From: Cercis canadensis
Taxonomy: Eukaryota; Streptophyta; Magnoliopsida; Fabales; Fabaceae
Direction: 5' to 3'
DNA length: 64,000 nucleotides
Assembly (NCBI GenBank): GCA_003255065.1
Contig: QAOA01000726.1
Span: forward strand, 195,813-259,812
Shown: positions 37,480 to 52,873 of the stretch, piece by piece
Layout of the letters: every line of letters starts with the position of its first letter
How positions within the stretch are numbered: the first letter of the stretch is position 1
Made by a program: the position numbers and the translations under genes
The notes under the pieces: model-generated
Told to the model about the DNA's origin: nothing
What the model saw: the letters and a program-made list of their open reading frames with translations, nothing else
The model's database searches: none

Positions 37480-38255
37480 GAAGAAGAAGGTGAATTTGTT
37501 AGAGCAGGTTGATTGCGGGAGAGGTTCAAGCAAGAGAAAATTATCTTTATCATTCTAGATTATCAATGGGAGAGGCTTCATTTAGGCAAAATTGGAATCC
37601 CATTTGGTGGAGATCATAAGGGGTGCAAGATATTGTTGACATCAAAAAATGTAGAAATCCTATCCAACCATATGGGCACTCAAAAGTATTTCCTAATTGG
37701 GGTCTTGCCTGAAGAAAAAGCATGTATGTTGTTCAAAGATATAGCTGAAATCAGTTATTTGAATGAAAACGTTGATCTTCTAGCTATAGCAGGGGAAGTT
37801 TCCAAGGAGTGTGTTGGGCTGCTAATAGCACTTGTGACAATTGCAAGGGCATTGAAAAAGAAAAGTTTATCTCAATGGAGAATGAAGGAGGCCAACCTCT
37901 AGAAACATTGCAGATCTATTCCTACATAAAGTTGAGCTATGACCATTTAGAGAATCAAGAACTCAAAGACATATTCTTGCTTTGTGCTTCAATGCATGGG
38001 ATATTATATTGACACAATAGATTTACTGAAATATTGTGTGGAATTTGGTTTAAACTTGGTTTGTTTAAAGATACTATCACCATTGAAGAAGCTCGAGGTA
38101 GATTAGACACATTGATCCATAAGTTAAAAGTCTCATGTTTGTTGTTAGATCAAGGGCTTACCATGCATGATATTGTTCGCGATGTTGCCATAACAATAGC
38201 CTCCAAATATGAGCATGTACTTTATGTAAGAAATGATAAATTGCTAGCTAAATAG
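37480..38255 (+). pseudogene. CC-NBS-LRR resistance gene fragment
   Basis: The text matches the middle of the NB-ARC domain of RPS2/At4g27190-type proteins. It has a kinase-2-like IILDYQWERLHLGKIGIPFG (second Asp of the usual LDD replaced by Tyr), RNBS-B-like GCKILLTSKNVEIL, a damaged GLPL region (CVGLLIALVTIARALKKK), then LSYDHLENQELKDIFLLCAS, and an MHD motif in MHDIVRDVAITIASKYEHV. The reading frame changes near 37860-37900 and again near 38010-38034. The P-loop/coiled-coil start and the LRR part are absent: gypsy LTR sequence stands upstream, AT-rich DNA and a poly-T gap downstream. Not functional. Confidence 0.88.
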
Positions 38256-38515
38256 TAATAAGGAAATGTAAAATAATGACCAAGGAGAGCTTGGAAAGAA
38301 ATGTAGAATAAGTATCTCGAGTTATTCACTTTGATATCAATTAAACAAAAGTAGAATCAAACTTATATGAAATACATAAAAGAATTCATAAAATATAATA
38401 GTTGCACGATAGATAATAAATATTTAACCAAAAAATTTTAAAAAGTACACATTCGATATCTACAACGTTAAAGAATCCAAATTGAAAAGTCAAAACTAAT
38501 TCATGAAGTAGATAG

Positions 38516-38565
<50 letters not shown>

Positions 38566-39226
38566 NAATGTAGATAAGGTTTAGAATGATCTAATCCAAT
38601 ATTGCAATCGAATTTGTTGAAGGGTTCAAATTATACAAACCTTATGGACCAAACTGCCAATCTAAATTATTAATTCTAATTTTTCTTCTTTTTGCTATTT
38701 CTATATGTTTTAGTAATTACATAAGAAAATATCAGTGAAGAAAAAGTGGAAAAGAAAACTCCTATTTTTCCATACATCGATCTATTTACCCAGTCTACAT
38801 TATTAAATAATCATGAAAAAATATTATATTTAAATTTCTGCAAACTAAAAGGCTATTTTATAAATTTGCTTAGTCCATTTGATGTGTGTTTTAAATTTGT
38901 TTAGAAAATATCAATAATTTAATTTTTCTGAATATGATGAGAAAATGTAATAACATGTGCAGAATAGATCCAGTATTTTGATAATAATAATAAAAAAAAA
39001 AAATAGCATAACNAAAAAAAGATACCATAACTCCCTTGAGGTATTATTATTCTTTAACTTTTTCTTAATTTTGGTACAAGGGGATGGGGCAGCGAACAGA
39101 GAAATAGCACCTTCATCATTAACTAGCACCTAGTTTGTACCAAAGAAACCAAAAAATAAAAATAAAAAAATAGCACCTTCATCTTATTCTGTATGCATGT
39201 ACTTAGTCAGAGAAAAAAAAGATCCT
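38256..39226. other. No gene; low-complexity and gap-rich
   Basis: AT-rich sequence with a 46-base poly-T (38520-38565) against the N at 38566 and another N at 39013. Confidence 0.5.
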
Positions 39227-39366
39227 TTACAATACTAGTGAATTGCCATGGTTCTTATCTATACACGGATGATAATTTACAATATACATTTATTTTACAA
39301 TACTAGTGAATTGCCATGGTTTTTATCTATACACGGATGATAAGTTACAATATATATTTATTTTAC
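39227..39366. repeat. Tandem duplication, 68-bp unit
   Basis: Two adjacent copies (from 39227 and from 39295) of TTACAATACTAGTGAATTGC and what follows, with a few substitutions. No N separates them, so this is probably real. Confidence 0.7.
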
Positions 39367-39586
39367 TTGATAAACATATTATCGAATACTCAAATACCGA
39401 TATTTTGAAACATATTATTAAAATATCGACATTTATTTTAACTTTTTAATATAAACTAAAAAATAGTTTGACATGTTGCATTTTTTACTATATAGTCACG
39501 ACATTTATAATGCTGTGACATGTTGAGTCATGCCTTTGCCGATAGCGCGACTCAACTGATGACTTTCGACCCTGTGTTGCGCCGTT

Positions 39587-39957
39587 TAAGACAGGTGCCA
39601 CTATTAACGTCGCGCCATTAATAATGGTGTGACTTTGGTTTCCTCTACCACCTCCTTTGCGTCAAACTTGTTTTTCTTTTATAATTAAAAAAATCAAAAC
39701 ACCCATATTTCGAGAAATTGTTTCAAAATATAGATAATTTGATATTTTATTATCGAAAATCATGATTGTCTNTAAGACAGGTGCCACTATTAACGTCACG
39801 CCATTAATAATGGTGTGACTTTGGTTTCCTCTACCACCTCCTTTGCGTCAAACTTGTTTTTCTTTTATAATTAAAAAAATCAAAACACCCATATTTCGAG
39901 AAATTGTTTCAAAATATAGATAATTTGATATTTTATTATCGAAAATCATGATTGTCT
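39587..39957. other. Probable assembly false duplication around N at 39772
   Basis: 39587-39771 and 39773-39957 are 185-bp copies with one mismatch on either side of a single N. Confidence 0.85.
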
Positions 39958-40410
39958 TCATTTAACCTCAGTTCTCGGGTTCCAAGTCAACCATAAGATG
40001 AAGGAAGCAAATTCTTGAAAGAAACACATGCTCTTAAAGTCTCTTGGGAATTTCATAGCATAGCAATATGGCTTCGCTTTCTTGATTCTTTCTTCTCTAT
40101 CTCAGTAGATTTCAGAGCCAGAGCAAAGCAAACCACCAGATCTAACCCATTGGGCTCCAATTGCAGTTTAAAACCTCAGATCTAACCAATGAAGACCCCC
40201 TTCTCATCCACCCTTGATGTATTATTCTTTTAACTTTTTCTTCTTGATTTTGCACATTGGAAAAGTAGCTTCATCTTATAGACTATTTACAAAGCTTCCC
40301 ATCTATACTGTGGTGACAAGTTACAATATATATTTCTTTACTTGATATAGACTATATACAAATTCTACAGTGTCCAAAGCTGATTTAGGTATTTCATTCC
40401 ATAATAGCAA

Positions 40411-44540
<4,130 letters not shown>

Positions 44541-45144
44541 CCTCTTGATTACAATGGATGCTAAGAGATAATAATCTATTCCTTTCTTCACTACCAAAAC
44601 AATTTTAGATAGAATCCAAGTTAAGATCCTTCATTGACATATTTTTCTCAATGAAATTGTGAACGCACTTAAGCCCCAAGAATTGCCTCTACCCAATGAA
44701 AATCCAGAAACCCGACTCTCAATTATGCAACTTTCATAAACTTTAACAGATAAATGGTACCATAAAAATAGCATACCCTTATGACCCAGAGGAAGAAACT
44801 CCACAATCACTTTCAATTCAATCCAAAGAGCAATCAAACCGTGAATTCTATATGATTTGAAAAACTCAAAAGACCAAAGCCCTTTAATGCACGAACTTGC
44901 AGCATGAGCGCAATCAAGATAGGCAACAGCTAAAGCTTTCCATTCTTAAATTGTTCTTTGCGTTCTAACTATTGGTAAAGATTTCTGAGAGAGAGACAAA
45001 TGAATAAACAGATGGACGTGAGCAAGGTTGCTTTCACAGGTGGAGTAAATGGCAGGAAAAGTCATGTAAAAAAAACCAAAAAACAAAACAAAACAAAACT
45101 TTAGAAATTCTAGAAATTTCCTGCTTATAAATTTCAAAAAACTA
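44541..45144. other. 5' flank of SKD1
   Basis: Upstream side of the minus-strand SKD1 gene, expected to hold its 5' UTR and promoter. No separate gene is recognised. Confidence 0.4.
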
Positions 45145-48100
45145 TCACTTAGTAGGCTCATTAACCTGAAATTATATTTTAATAATAAAATTATATATTT
45201 ATCATATTTTTAATTTAATTATTTAAATATTATAGTTTTTAAAAAATTAAAAATAAGAAAAAGCCTTGGCCATGTGGGGACCAAAGTTTTAAAAATCGGA
45301 CGAGCTGGCCAGTTTAATTGGTTGGACCAGTGCCCGGTTTAAATTTTGATTCGGTTCATATGCTAAAATCAATGGGGTAATTAAACCGGTGTGAACCAGA
45401 AAAATCAGTGAATCGATATTGATTTTCAATAACTGGCCGGTTTACAGATGAGTAAATAGTCAGATTTTCCCCAAAAACGGTGTCGTTTTGGCACCTGTTT
45501 CTAACAGCTGAACTCTTTCCTCCCTCCCCTTGACCTTCTGCTTCTATTTTCCTAAAATCCATTCTCAAATCCCTAGCCTAATCCTACAATCTCACTCTCC
45601 CTCATCGAACCTTGGTGGCGTGGTCCCTTTCTAGTCGCATCTTTTTCTTTTCTCTGCTATTCTGGTTTGTGTAGCAGCATCGACACTAGTTTTTGGGCTC
45701 CTTGTGTTGGATCTGTCTTCAAGGTTTTCATCTCTTATCTTTGCATTACTCTGATAGATTTGCTTTGTTTCATATGAGGACCTGAATGAGAGCAACGTCA
45801 ATGGAGGCAGAAAAGGAGGTACGAGACAAAGAAATAGAGTCAAATGGACGGATGGTGAGAGAGAGTCTTAGTATTTTTGTTTCCTTTCCATGTGTGCGTT
45901 ATTTTGTTTTTTCTTTTTCTTTCTGTCTTTTTTTTACGGGGATTTTATGATACTATATGAATATGTCATGTTACACTTATGTGATAAATATACGTAATTT
46001 TTATATTTTATTAAATATAAATATAATTTATTTTATTTTCTTAAATAAATTTAAAAATAATTATTTTGTACACATGTCATTCTCATATTAATTAATCTTA
46101 TATAATATGACATACTACATAAATATAAAAAATATCTAAAAAACCTCATTTCTTTTATTGGATTATAGTTATTACTTTTTTCTTATAATAATTATTTTAA
46201 TTATATACTCGCCTACTTTTAATTCCCATTTTCCAAATCCAACTTGTCCCATATCCAAGGTACTAAATTTCATGTCGTTTCGCACGAAACGACCGAAATA
46301 TTTCGGTTTCGTGAGCCAACGACATGAAATGCATATACAATATTGGAAATTCTTTTGTTTCGATGAAACCGTATGATTTTGATGGATTTCGAACAAAACC
46401 ACGAAATTCAAAGGTTGTTTCAATGAAATCTTGTATCTTGATAGTTGCTGGTCTTCCTCTTCAGTATCTAATTTCCCCGGTCAGCTTTGCTCAGGTCCTT
46501 CCACTCCCCGATGCCCCAACTGTGCTCTGTTTCTCCAGCTGCCGATCTCATTGCCACTGCCATCACCAATCACAACGGTGGCTCGTGGTACAACCTCAGC
46601 TTCGCTCTCAAGTTCTCTCTTTGACCACGATCATCCCAATACCCTTCTCTATCTCTCCCTTCCCAGTCCCCACCCCCCATATGAATTTACTGGTTTCATA
46701 ATTCATTTCTCTTTTCTTTTGGGTAATCTGTTTTGGTTTAGCTTTCATGGACTGAATGGAAATTTTTTCCCAATCCTTAGCAACCACTTTGCTTGGTCTC
46801 CCTTAGCAACTAGAAATTAGACTGATAAATGGAGTTTTGGAAGACAANATTTTTTTTTTTTGTCTTTTTATTTTTTTGGACTTTTAATTATTTGAATTAT
46901 TTTATTATAAATTATTAATAAAATATAGTTATTTAATATTACATTATTTAATTTTTTTTTATATTTTATAATTATTATTATGTTAAAATTTCTTAAAACT
47001 AAACTAAAGAGTAAATAAATAGTTTTAAATATTTTTGGTTTACTATTATTATTATTATGTAAAGATTTTATTTTTTAGCGGTGATTTATAAAGTTATTGA
47101 ACTAGACTGTTAGAGTTTAATTGAGATAAATTTTTTTGATCTTATAGATAAAATTCTTTTTAATCTTAAAATATAATATATAGTTTTACATAAAATTTTA
47201 TGTATGTTAAATGTTATCAAAATTTATAAGCATTGATTATACCAATTTTATTTTGTTAAAAATGTAGGTATTAAATACTATACTATTTAATTTTATATAT
47301 TTTGATCATTATTATTATGTTAGAATCCTTTAAAATTAAAAAAATAAATTATTACTTAAAATTATTTAAAACGTTTCTTCAAAAAATTTCTGTTTTCACA
47401 AAATTTCTGAAACATTTTTGTTTCTTAAGTAACTGAAACGGTACCCTGAAACGAAATTTTGTTCCATGCCCATATCTTCTTCAATGTTTTGCTTCGCTGT
47501 TTGGTTACCTGATTGGTATGCTTGATAGATGTCTTTTGTATGTTAAGGGTAGTTTTTCAGATTAGAAATGCAAGATTTTGATAGTAGCGCAAGTGTTTGT
47601 AAAGACATCAGAATGTTGCTTGAAGTATGTTTGGGAACCTGGATGATTTACCGAATGGGGCATTTTTTAATTTTTTTTTCCTTTAAATGTTTGGTGATTT
47701 CATTTCCTTTCTAGTTATTTAGCTTGATTATTGTTCTTCGCTTGCACAAATATGCCTTCTTAATGCTTTCATGTATCCGTATTTTATGATGACAAAGTGA
47801 GTGTATTAATTTTGATTGAATGGACAAGAATAAGATGGTAACAAGTTAGGAGAGATAGGTAATTCTAATGCTGTCATGTTTTGTATATTTGATGGTCTAC
47901 TAGAGTTAGAAACTCATTGAATTAAATTTTCCTTTTTGACCTTGAAAAATATTAAGGTAGCCTAGCATCCCCTTATATTAAATTTTTAAGAGGAGTCAAA
48001 TTTGAAACAATGGTTAATTTTAAGACCACTTATGTGTTTGATTTATGATTATGGGTGATAACTTGTGTATTTGGTTTTGATGGTTTTAAGACTATGTATT

Positions 48101-48555
48101 TTAATTTTTAAGTTTGAGATTTTTATTTATTAGTTAAGTTTGATGGTTTGTTCTTTATCCTCTATGTTTTCTTTTTGAATCTTTAATTTTGAAAAAAAAA
48201 AAAAGCTTTGGTTAAACCGGTTCGACCGGGCGGTCTGACCGGTATTTTTTGCCAAACTACTTTTCCTTTATCTTTTATTTATTTATTTATTCTTATATAC
48301 AAGAAAAAGTAGTTGAAGACTAAACAAGAAAGGACATGTCATAGGGCTACCGGCGTGTCTGACGTAGACACGTCGCATGACCACTGATGCATCTGGTGGT
48401 CCTCACATGTTGGTTATGCTTTTTTTTTTAAAAAAAATTTGTTAAAAACTATAATATTTAGGTAATTAAGTTAGAAATTGTCATAGATTGATAAATTTGT
48501 TTGTAAAGTATAATATTCATGTCAAAGATCCTCACTTAGTATTACTTAGTTTTTT
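45145..48555. mobile_element. Candidate long-TIR element complex
   Basis: Bases 45145-45281 recur in inverted, diverged form at 48396-48555, for example TAAATATTATAGTTTTTAA and CATGTGGGGACC against CATGTGAGGACC. Inside, a second inverted pair of CCGG-rich ends (about 45286-45400 and 48205-48250, with ACCGGTTCGACCGG) suggests another element. A CT-rich stretch at 45500-45800 resembles a gene 5' leader with a donor site. A hAT (46256-47468) is nested within. Outer ends and target duplications could not be fixed. Confidence 0.45.
46256..47468. mobile_element. Non-autonomous hAT element with perfect 8-bp target duplication
   Basis: CCCATATC flanks both ends (46248-46255 and 47469-47476). The left end CAAGGTACTAAATTTCATG and the reverse-complemented right end CATGGAACAAAATTTCG are imperfect inverted repeats, and GTTTCG/GAAAC motifs cluster near both termini. 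No transposase frame. Contains an N at 46849. Confidence 0.82.
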
Positions 48556-48597
48556 TTTATTTGACTAAAATTTAAACACAAAACTTACCAGCACTTA

Positions 48598-49543
48598 GGG
48601 GGCATTTGGTAGATAGATTCTTTTTTCATTCTTGAAAATCATGTTTTCTAAGAATGATGATTATCGAGAATGTTACAAATATGTTTGGTTAGTTTTAAAC
48701 ATTTATGAGAATGTGAAACAATGTTTCTTGTGAATCTTTTATTCTCACGTTTAGTTCTAATATAATTTTTTTGGAAACCTTAACATTTTTTTTTTTCAAA
48801 AATACACCTCTCTATTTTAAGTAAAAAAAAAAATGTTTAAATGTACTGCAAGTCCTTATAGTTTTGACGAATTTTGAATTAGGTCCCTATTTTTTTTTTT
48901 TCCTCTTTTGGAGTTCTTATAGTTTGATTTTTTTTTTTAATTGACTTTCTGCTATTATTCTAGTTATACATTTGTCAGTTTAGTACTCACATGACAAACA
49001 ACTTGTCTATATGGTAACAAAAGAAGCTGACTTAGCACTAAAGTGGCACAAAAATTGAGTCTTACATGTCACTCCTCTCCTTAATTTTCATCAATTTGGG
49101 AAAAGCTGAGCTGTGCCTTGCATGTGCGTTTTATGGGTGAGAATTTGTGTGCCATTTTGGAGCTACATAAGTTTCATCTATTGCTACATGAAGAAGCTGT
49201 TTGTCATGTTAACACTAAACTAACAGAGTTATAACCTAGGACATGATTCAAAATCCGTCAAAACTATAAAGATCTATAATACGTTTAAACCTCAAAAAAA
49301 GAATAAAATTACTTCCTATAATTAATGAATTTTGACATTATTATGCTTATGTAATAAAAGCTTTTTCATGATCCTGGGAATCCAACATTCTCACTCTCAA
49401 TGAAAACTTTTTGGTGGAAAACTTATGGAGAATCTTACTTTCTTAGGAATATTTTTTTGAAACCTTGTATCAAACATAAGAATATTAGTTTCCTAAATTG
49501 AGATTCCCAAAAAATTAAAAAGAATTTGTTTGTTAAACACCTC
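48598..49543. mobile_element. Tourist-like (PIF/Harbinger) MITE carrying an inner foldback
   Basis: The left end GGGGGCATTTGGTAGATAGA and the reverse-complemented right end GAGGTGTTTAACAAACAAAT resemble the PIF/Harbinger terminus GGGGGTGTTTGG. TTA flanks both sides (48595-48597, 49544-49546), the usual 3-bp duplication. Its size is inflated by an inserted foldback sequence. Confidence 0.7.
48834..49291. mobile_element. Foldback element nested in the Tourist-like MITE
   Basis: The left arm has GTCCTTATAGTTTTGACG and CATGACAAACAAC; the right arm repeats them inverted (reverse complement CTTTATAGTTTTGACGG, CATGACAAACAGC). It is almost palindromic over about 450 bp. Exact ends are uncertain because the flanks are A-rich. 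Confidence 0.6.
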
Positions 49544-49546
49544 TTA

Positions 49547-50076
49547 TGGATAACTTCAGTACTATTTAAACATAGGCTATTTGGTATTGTTAGTATTATA
49601 AATAGAATATCCTCGTAGCATTGAATAGTATTTCGATAGAAAATATTTTGGCCTAAAATTTTTTAATTCTTAAGCCAAATTTCTTTGGAAATCATTTCTG
49701 TCAAAACAAATTAAGCCCGACAAACATTTTTTTTTTAAAAAAAAAAAGCACTAAACTTTTTTGTCTTTTCTCTTAAAATATTCAAACTTGAGAATAATTA
49801 TCTTTTCATTTTATTAGTAGTGTAGATTTATAATTATATAGGTTAGATTGGTCACATTCCAAGTAAATAACTCTAACATAAAACTATATTACACAATATA
49901 GAAAAACAATAAAATAATTCTCTCTCCAAGCTAATGAGAGTCTTTTTATTAGATAATCAATCTATGTCTATATGGGGCGGGATTCAGTCATGTTGCTAAG
50001 CATCATGACCGGGTCCTATTAAAGAAATCTCAGCCCTCCATTTTAATTTAACATTCATCGATAATTTTTTATTATT
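49547..50076. other. No gene seen
   Basis: AT-rich sequence up to the duplicated methyltransferase leader. Confidence 0.4.
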
Positions 50077-50086
50077 GTGCCATCTC

Positions 50087-50293
50087 ACCATTTTATAAAA
50101 GAAAATTCTCCCTTCGCACTTTCTCTTCCCCGCGCATGCTTCCTCCCAAATTTTTTCTCCCTTCTTTCCTCTTTCTCTCCCACCTTCTCTATGGATTCTT
50201 CATCATCTAGTGCAATACAAAATGAATCTTGCCTCCTTTTTTGCAATATCTTCTTTGTCCTTCACTCCTAACACTTGGCTTAGCCCCTCCATT
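50087..50293 (+). repeat. Inverted duplicate, copy A (methyltransferase leader)
   Basis: Nearly identical, in inverted orientation, to about 54962-55178. Both include CTCTATGGATTCTTCATCAT in the leader, the same ATG, and 24 codons differing at two residues. Homology stops abruptly after the codon ending at 50293. Confidence 0.85.
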
Positions 50294-50488
50294 AGAAACG
50301 AACCTAAACTACAAAACCTGTTGCCTTCCGAAACGAGTCACCTCGGACCCAACAAGTGAACCAGAATCGCAACTAGAAGACCTGTTGGGTTGTGTGGAAG
50401 AAGACACCTCATTGAATCTGCAGCACTTGCTACTACTCTGTTCCCAATTCGCCCTTCCAACACTACCAATGCACCTTCTGATTACAAG
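50222..50488 (+). pseudogene. Methyltransferase-like (UbiE/COQ5-type) gene, exon 1
   Basis: ATG at 50222 opens MNLASFFAISSLSFTPNTW, a plastid-transit-like start, but TGA at 50357-50359 ends it after 45 codons. The same frame then continues to 50488 with RRHLIESAALATTLFPIRPS and ends in a splice donor (AAG|GTAATG). This is the exon-1 style of the plant methyltransferase family near Arabidopsis At1g69526, by recollection of the family. A later exon of the same family is at 52777-52873; the exons between are missing, replaced by transporter remnants. Confidence 0.65.
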
Positions 50489-50709
50489 GTAATGTCTTGC
50501 TTGCTCTAGATACAGAATCACAAGTCTTCAAAAATTGTCATTTTCTGTTGGAGTTGAAATCATCGGCAAATATGGTGTTGTTGATGATAGAAAAAGGTCA
50601 AATTTTACTTTTTTTTTGTTCATTTAGAAGGGTAGATGATTTTGATTCTTCATACAATTCTCTTTCTGAATGTATCTATTACCATCTGCAATTTTTTTTC
50701 TCCATGCAG

Positions 50710-52674
50710 TTTTGGTATATGTAATTTACTATATGCTGGAGTGGCTGTTATGGGGTATACAATGTTTGGAGAATCTATTCTTTCTCAGTTCACCCTTAAC
50801 ATGCGACAAGATTTAGTGGCCACCAATATTGCTGTTTGGACTATGGTATGCTCTTTATGACTTCGACTATGGTATATTGGACTTGCTTAGTTAGATTTGC
50901 ACTACTACATTTTCAATTTCCACATGGAAATGGATGTTTGCCAAAGATACGAATTTAGCAGCCTCTACACATGCTTTATGATGGAGAATAGTCTCCCTGG
51001 TACAATTGGTAACACAACAGTTCATATCCTTTAGAATAATGAAGTTGAGTGATGGTTCTGGTGTGCTACTTAGTGCCACATTAGTTACCACTTATAGTTT
51101 TGACCCAAGATCTAAATCAGTGAGCCAAGTGGCACTTACGAGGTATACACACATAGTAGTGATATGCAGTGAGGCCAACTGTAATATCCCCAAGGGGACC
51201 CTAAAAGGCCAAGTTAATTTGGGTAAAAGAGCATAGGTATTTTTAGATCATTAATTACTATTTTCCAGTTTAACTAGATGTTGTTTCTGCATGTTGTCAA
51301 TATGTTATCAAACAAAAGAGCTGCTAACATTAGTATCTGATGTTGCTCTTTTGCAGGTGGTTAATCCGTTTACCAGATATCTTTTAAATTGATATGCTAT
51401 TGTGTGTGTGTATGGATGTGCACCTACATGGCTACATATATTTATGCAAAAGCTTTTTGGCAATGGGGAGTTGCTTTTGTTTATTTGCTTCATTTGTCAA
51501 AGCTTTGAAAGAGGCAGAACATACAAATTTGAAACTTCTTTCCAGTAAAATGTCAGAAAAATAAGAATAAGAAAAATTTCTGTTGTGAATAAAAAGAAAT
51601 ATATTTCAAAGAAGTTCAAACGTTTTGCACCATTTCAGTAAGGCAGGCTTCAAAATAAGAATGCTCCTCATTGACATTATACTTCCCTGTGATAAATTAA
51701 AAGTTTCATAAAACCCTAATGGAGGACATTGATTGTCTGCCTTACATAAATAATTTCATGATACCTAATAAGAAACATAGTTTGTCTTTCTCATGGAAGT
51801 TCACTGTCATTTAAAACTTGCTTACTTTACTTTTTTTTTTCTTACCCCTTTTCTGATTTCTCCTCTTTGAGGTTACTTCTTGAAAAACTAAATATGAAAA
51901 AAAGGACGAAAATGAATCATTCAACTCATATGGAACTTGTAATGGGTCTTTCCAATTCCAATATTAGAACATTCATTTTACCTCTTGTTATTTTGGTGGC
52001 TTGTGGTGGAGCTAACCTCCATTCAAATTCATTTGTACCTTCATTATGAAGATGAAGAAAGATGTTTCTTAATTAGAACCGCATATGCTTTGACCATATC
52101 TCCTGTAGCAATGAGTCTTGAGGAATTGATACAGTCAAACCATGCCAAGTCTTATATATACGCCATCTTCATCAGAACAGGGCTAGTAGTTTCTACCCTG
52201 GTTGTTGGTCTTATGGTTCCCTTTTTTGGTGAGTCTTTCTTCATCCTCTCCATATGTACTTTCTCTATTTTATTACCAAGAGCAACTGTCTTTTTAATAT
52301 TATATTTGGTTGAATGAGTACAATATGGAATTAATTACTCTCAACTGATTCAATTTAAGTGAACTTTGGCTGAACCAAGCTTTCTCTTGATCCATTAGTT
52401 TCATTGTTTGTTACTTTTGTCAGTTACAATTTAGGAATCACATTCTACCATTGCACAGTTGCTTTGTGTTATACCAATATAACATACCTTTGTTGCAGGT
52501 CTGGTGATGTCTTTAATCAGATCTTTGCTCACAATGCTAGTTGTAAGTCCTCTTCAGTTTATCTATTCTGTCTTTTTTTTTTGGGAGGTATTGACCATAG
52601 CATTCAGTTACTAAAACTAACCTTGGTGGCAGACCTTGATACTTCCTTGTGCTTGTTTCCTAAGCATCTTTTGA
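50710..52674 (+). pseudogene. Vacuolar amino-acid transporter (AVT1-like) fragment
   Basis: Exon-like pieces: 50710-50845 (YAGVAVMGYTMFGESILSQF and onward to VWTM), 51357-51392 (VVNPFTRYLLN then stop), 52084-52228 (YALTISPVAMSLEELIQSNH to VPFFG), 52499-52542 (LVMSLIRSLLTMLV) and 52633-52674 (TLILPCACFLSIF then stop). They follow the order of AAAP-family AVT1 proteins, which move neutral amino acids across the tonoplast. The N-terminal half and last exon are missing, the second piece ends in TGA, and the 52084 piece lacks an adjacent acceptor. Non-functional. Confidence 0.82.
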
Positions 52675-52776
52675 TATGGATTTTTTGCCATCTAATGGTG
52701 TTTTTAGTTCAAAATTTTTGCCTTGTTGTTTTTGTTTTGTTGATCTCTAAATTTTGAAGTTGTTGACTGTATTTAG

Positions 52777-52873
52777 GTTGGAGAAGTTATACCATTACAT
52801 GATGCTTCAATCGATGTAGTTGTTGGAACACTTGTCTTGTGTTCTATTAAAAATGTCAATATGACATTAAAAG
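52777..52873 (+). pseudogene. Methyltransferase-like exon remnant
   Basis: Bounded by TTTAG and GTAAAAG, it encodes VGEVIPLHDASIDVVVGTLV followed by LCSIKNVNMTLK, matching the SAM-methyltransferase motif region (usual form EAIPVxDASVDAVVGTLVLCSV). It belongs with exon 1 at 50222-50488 as parts of one broken gene. Confidence 0.75.

Noticed and set aside
37513-38255. Possible functional resistance gene
   Set aside because: The kinase-2 Asp is changed, the reading frame shifts twice, and the P-loop and LRR parts are absent.
38520-38565. Poly-T as a retroposon tail
   Set aside because: It abuts an N, so it is more likely a sequencing/assembly limit at a homopolymer; no retroposed gene is attached.
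44541-44597. SKD1 start 19 codons further upstream
   Set aside because: It has no ATG (TTG only), and family members begin at the MYxNFKE methionine.
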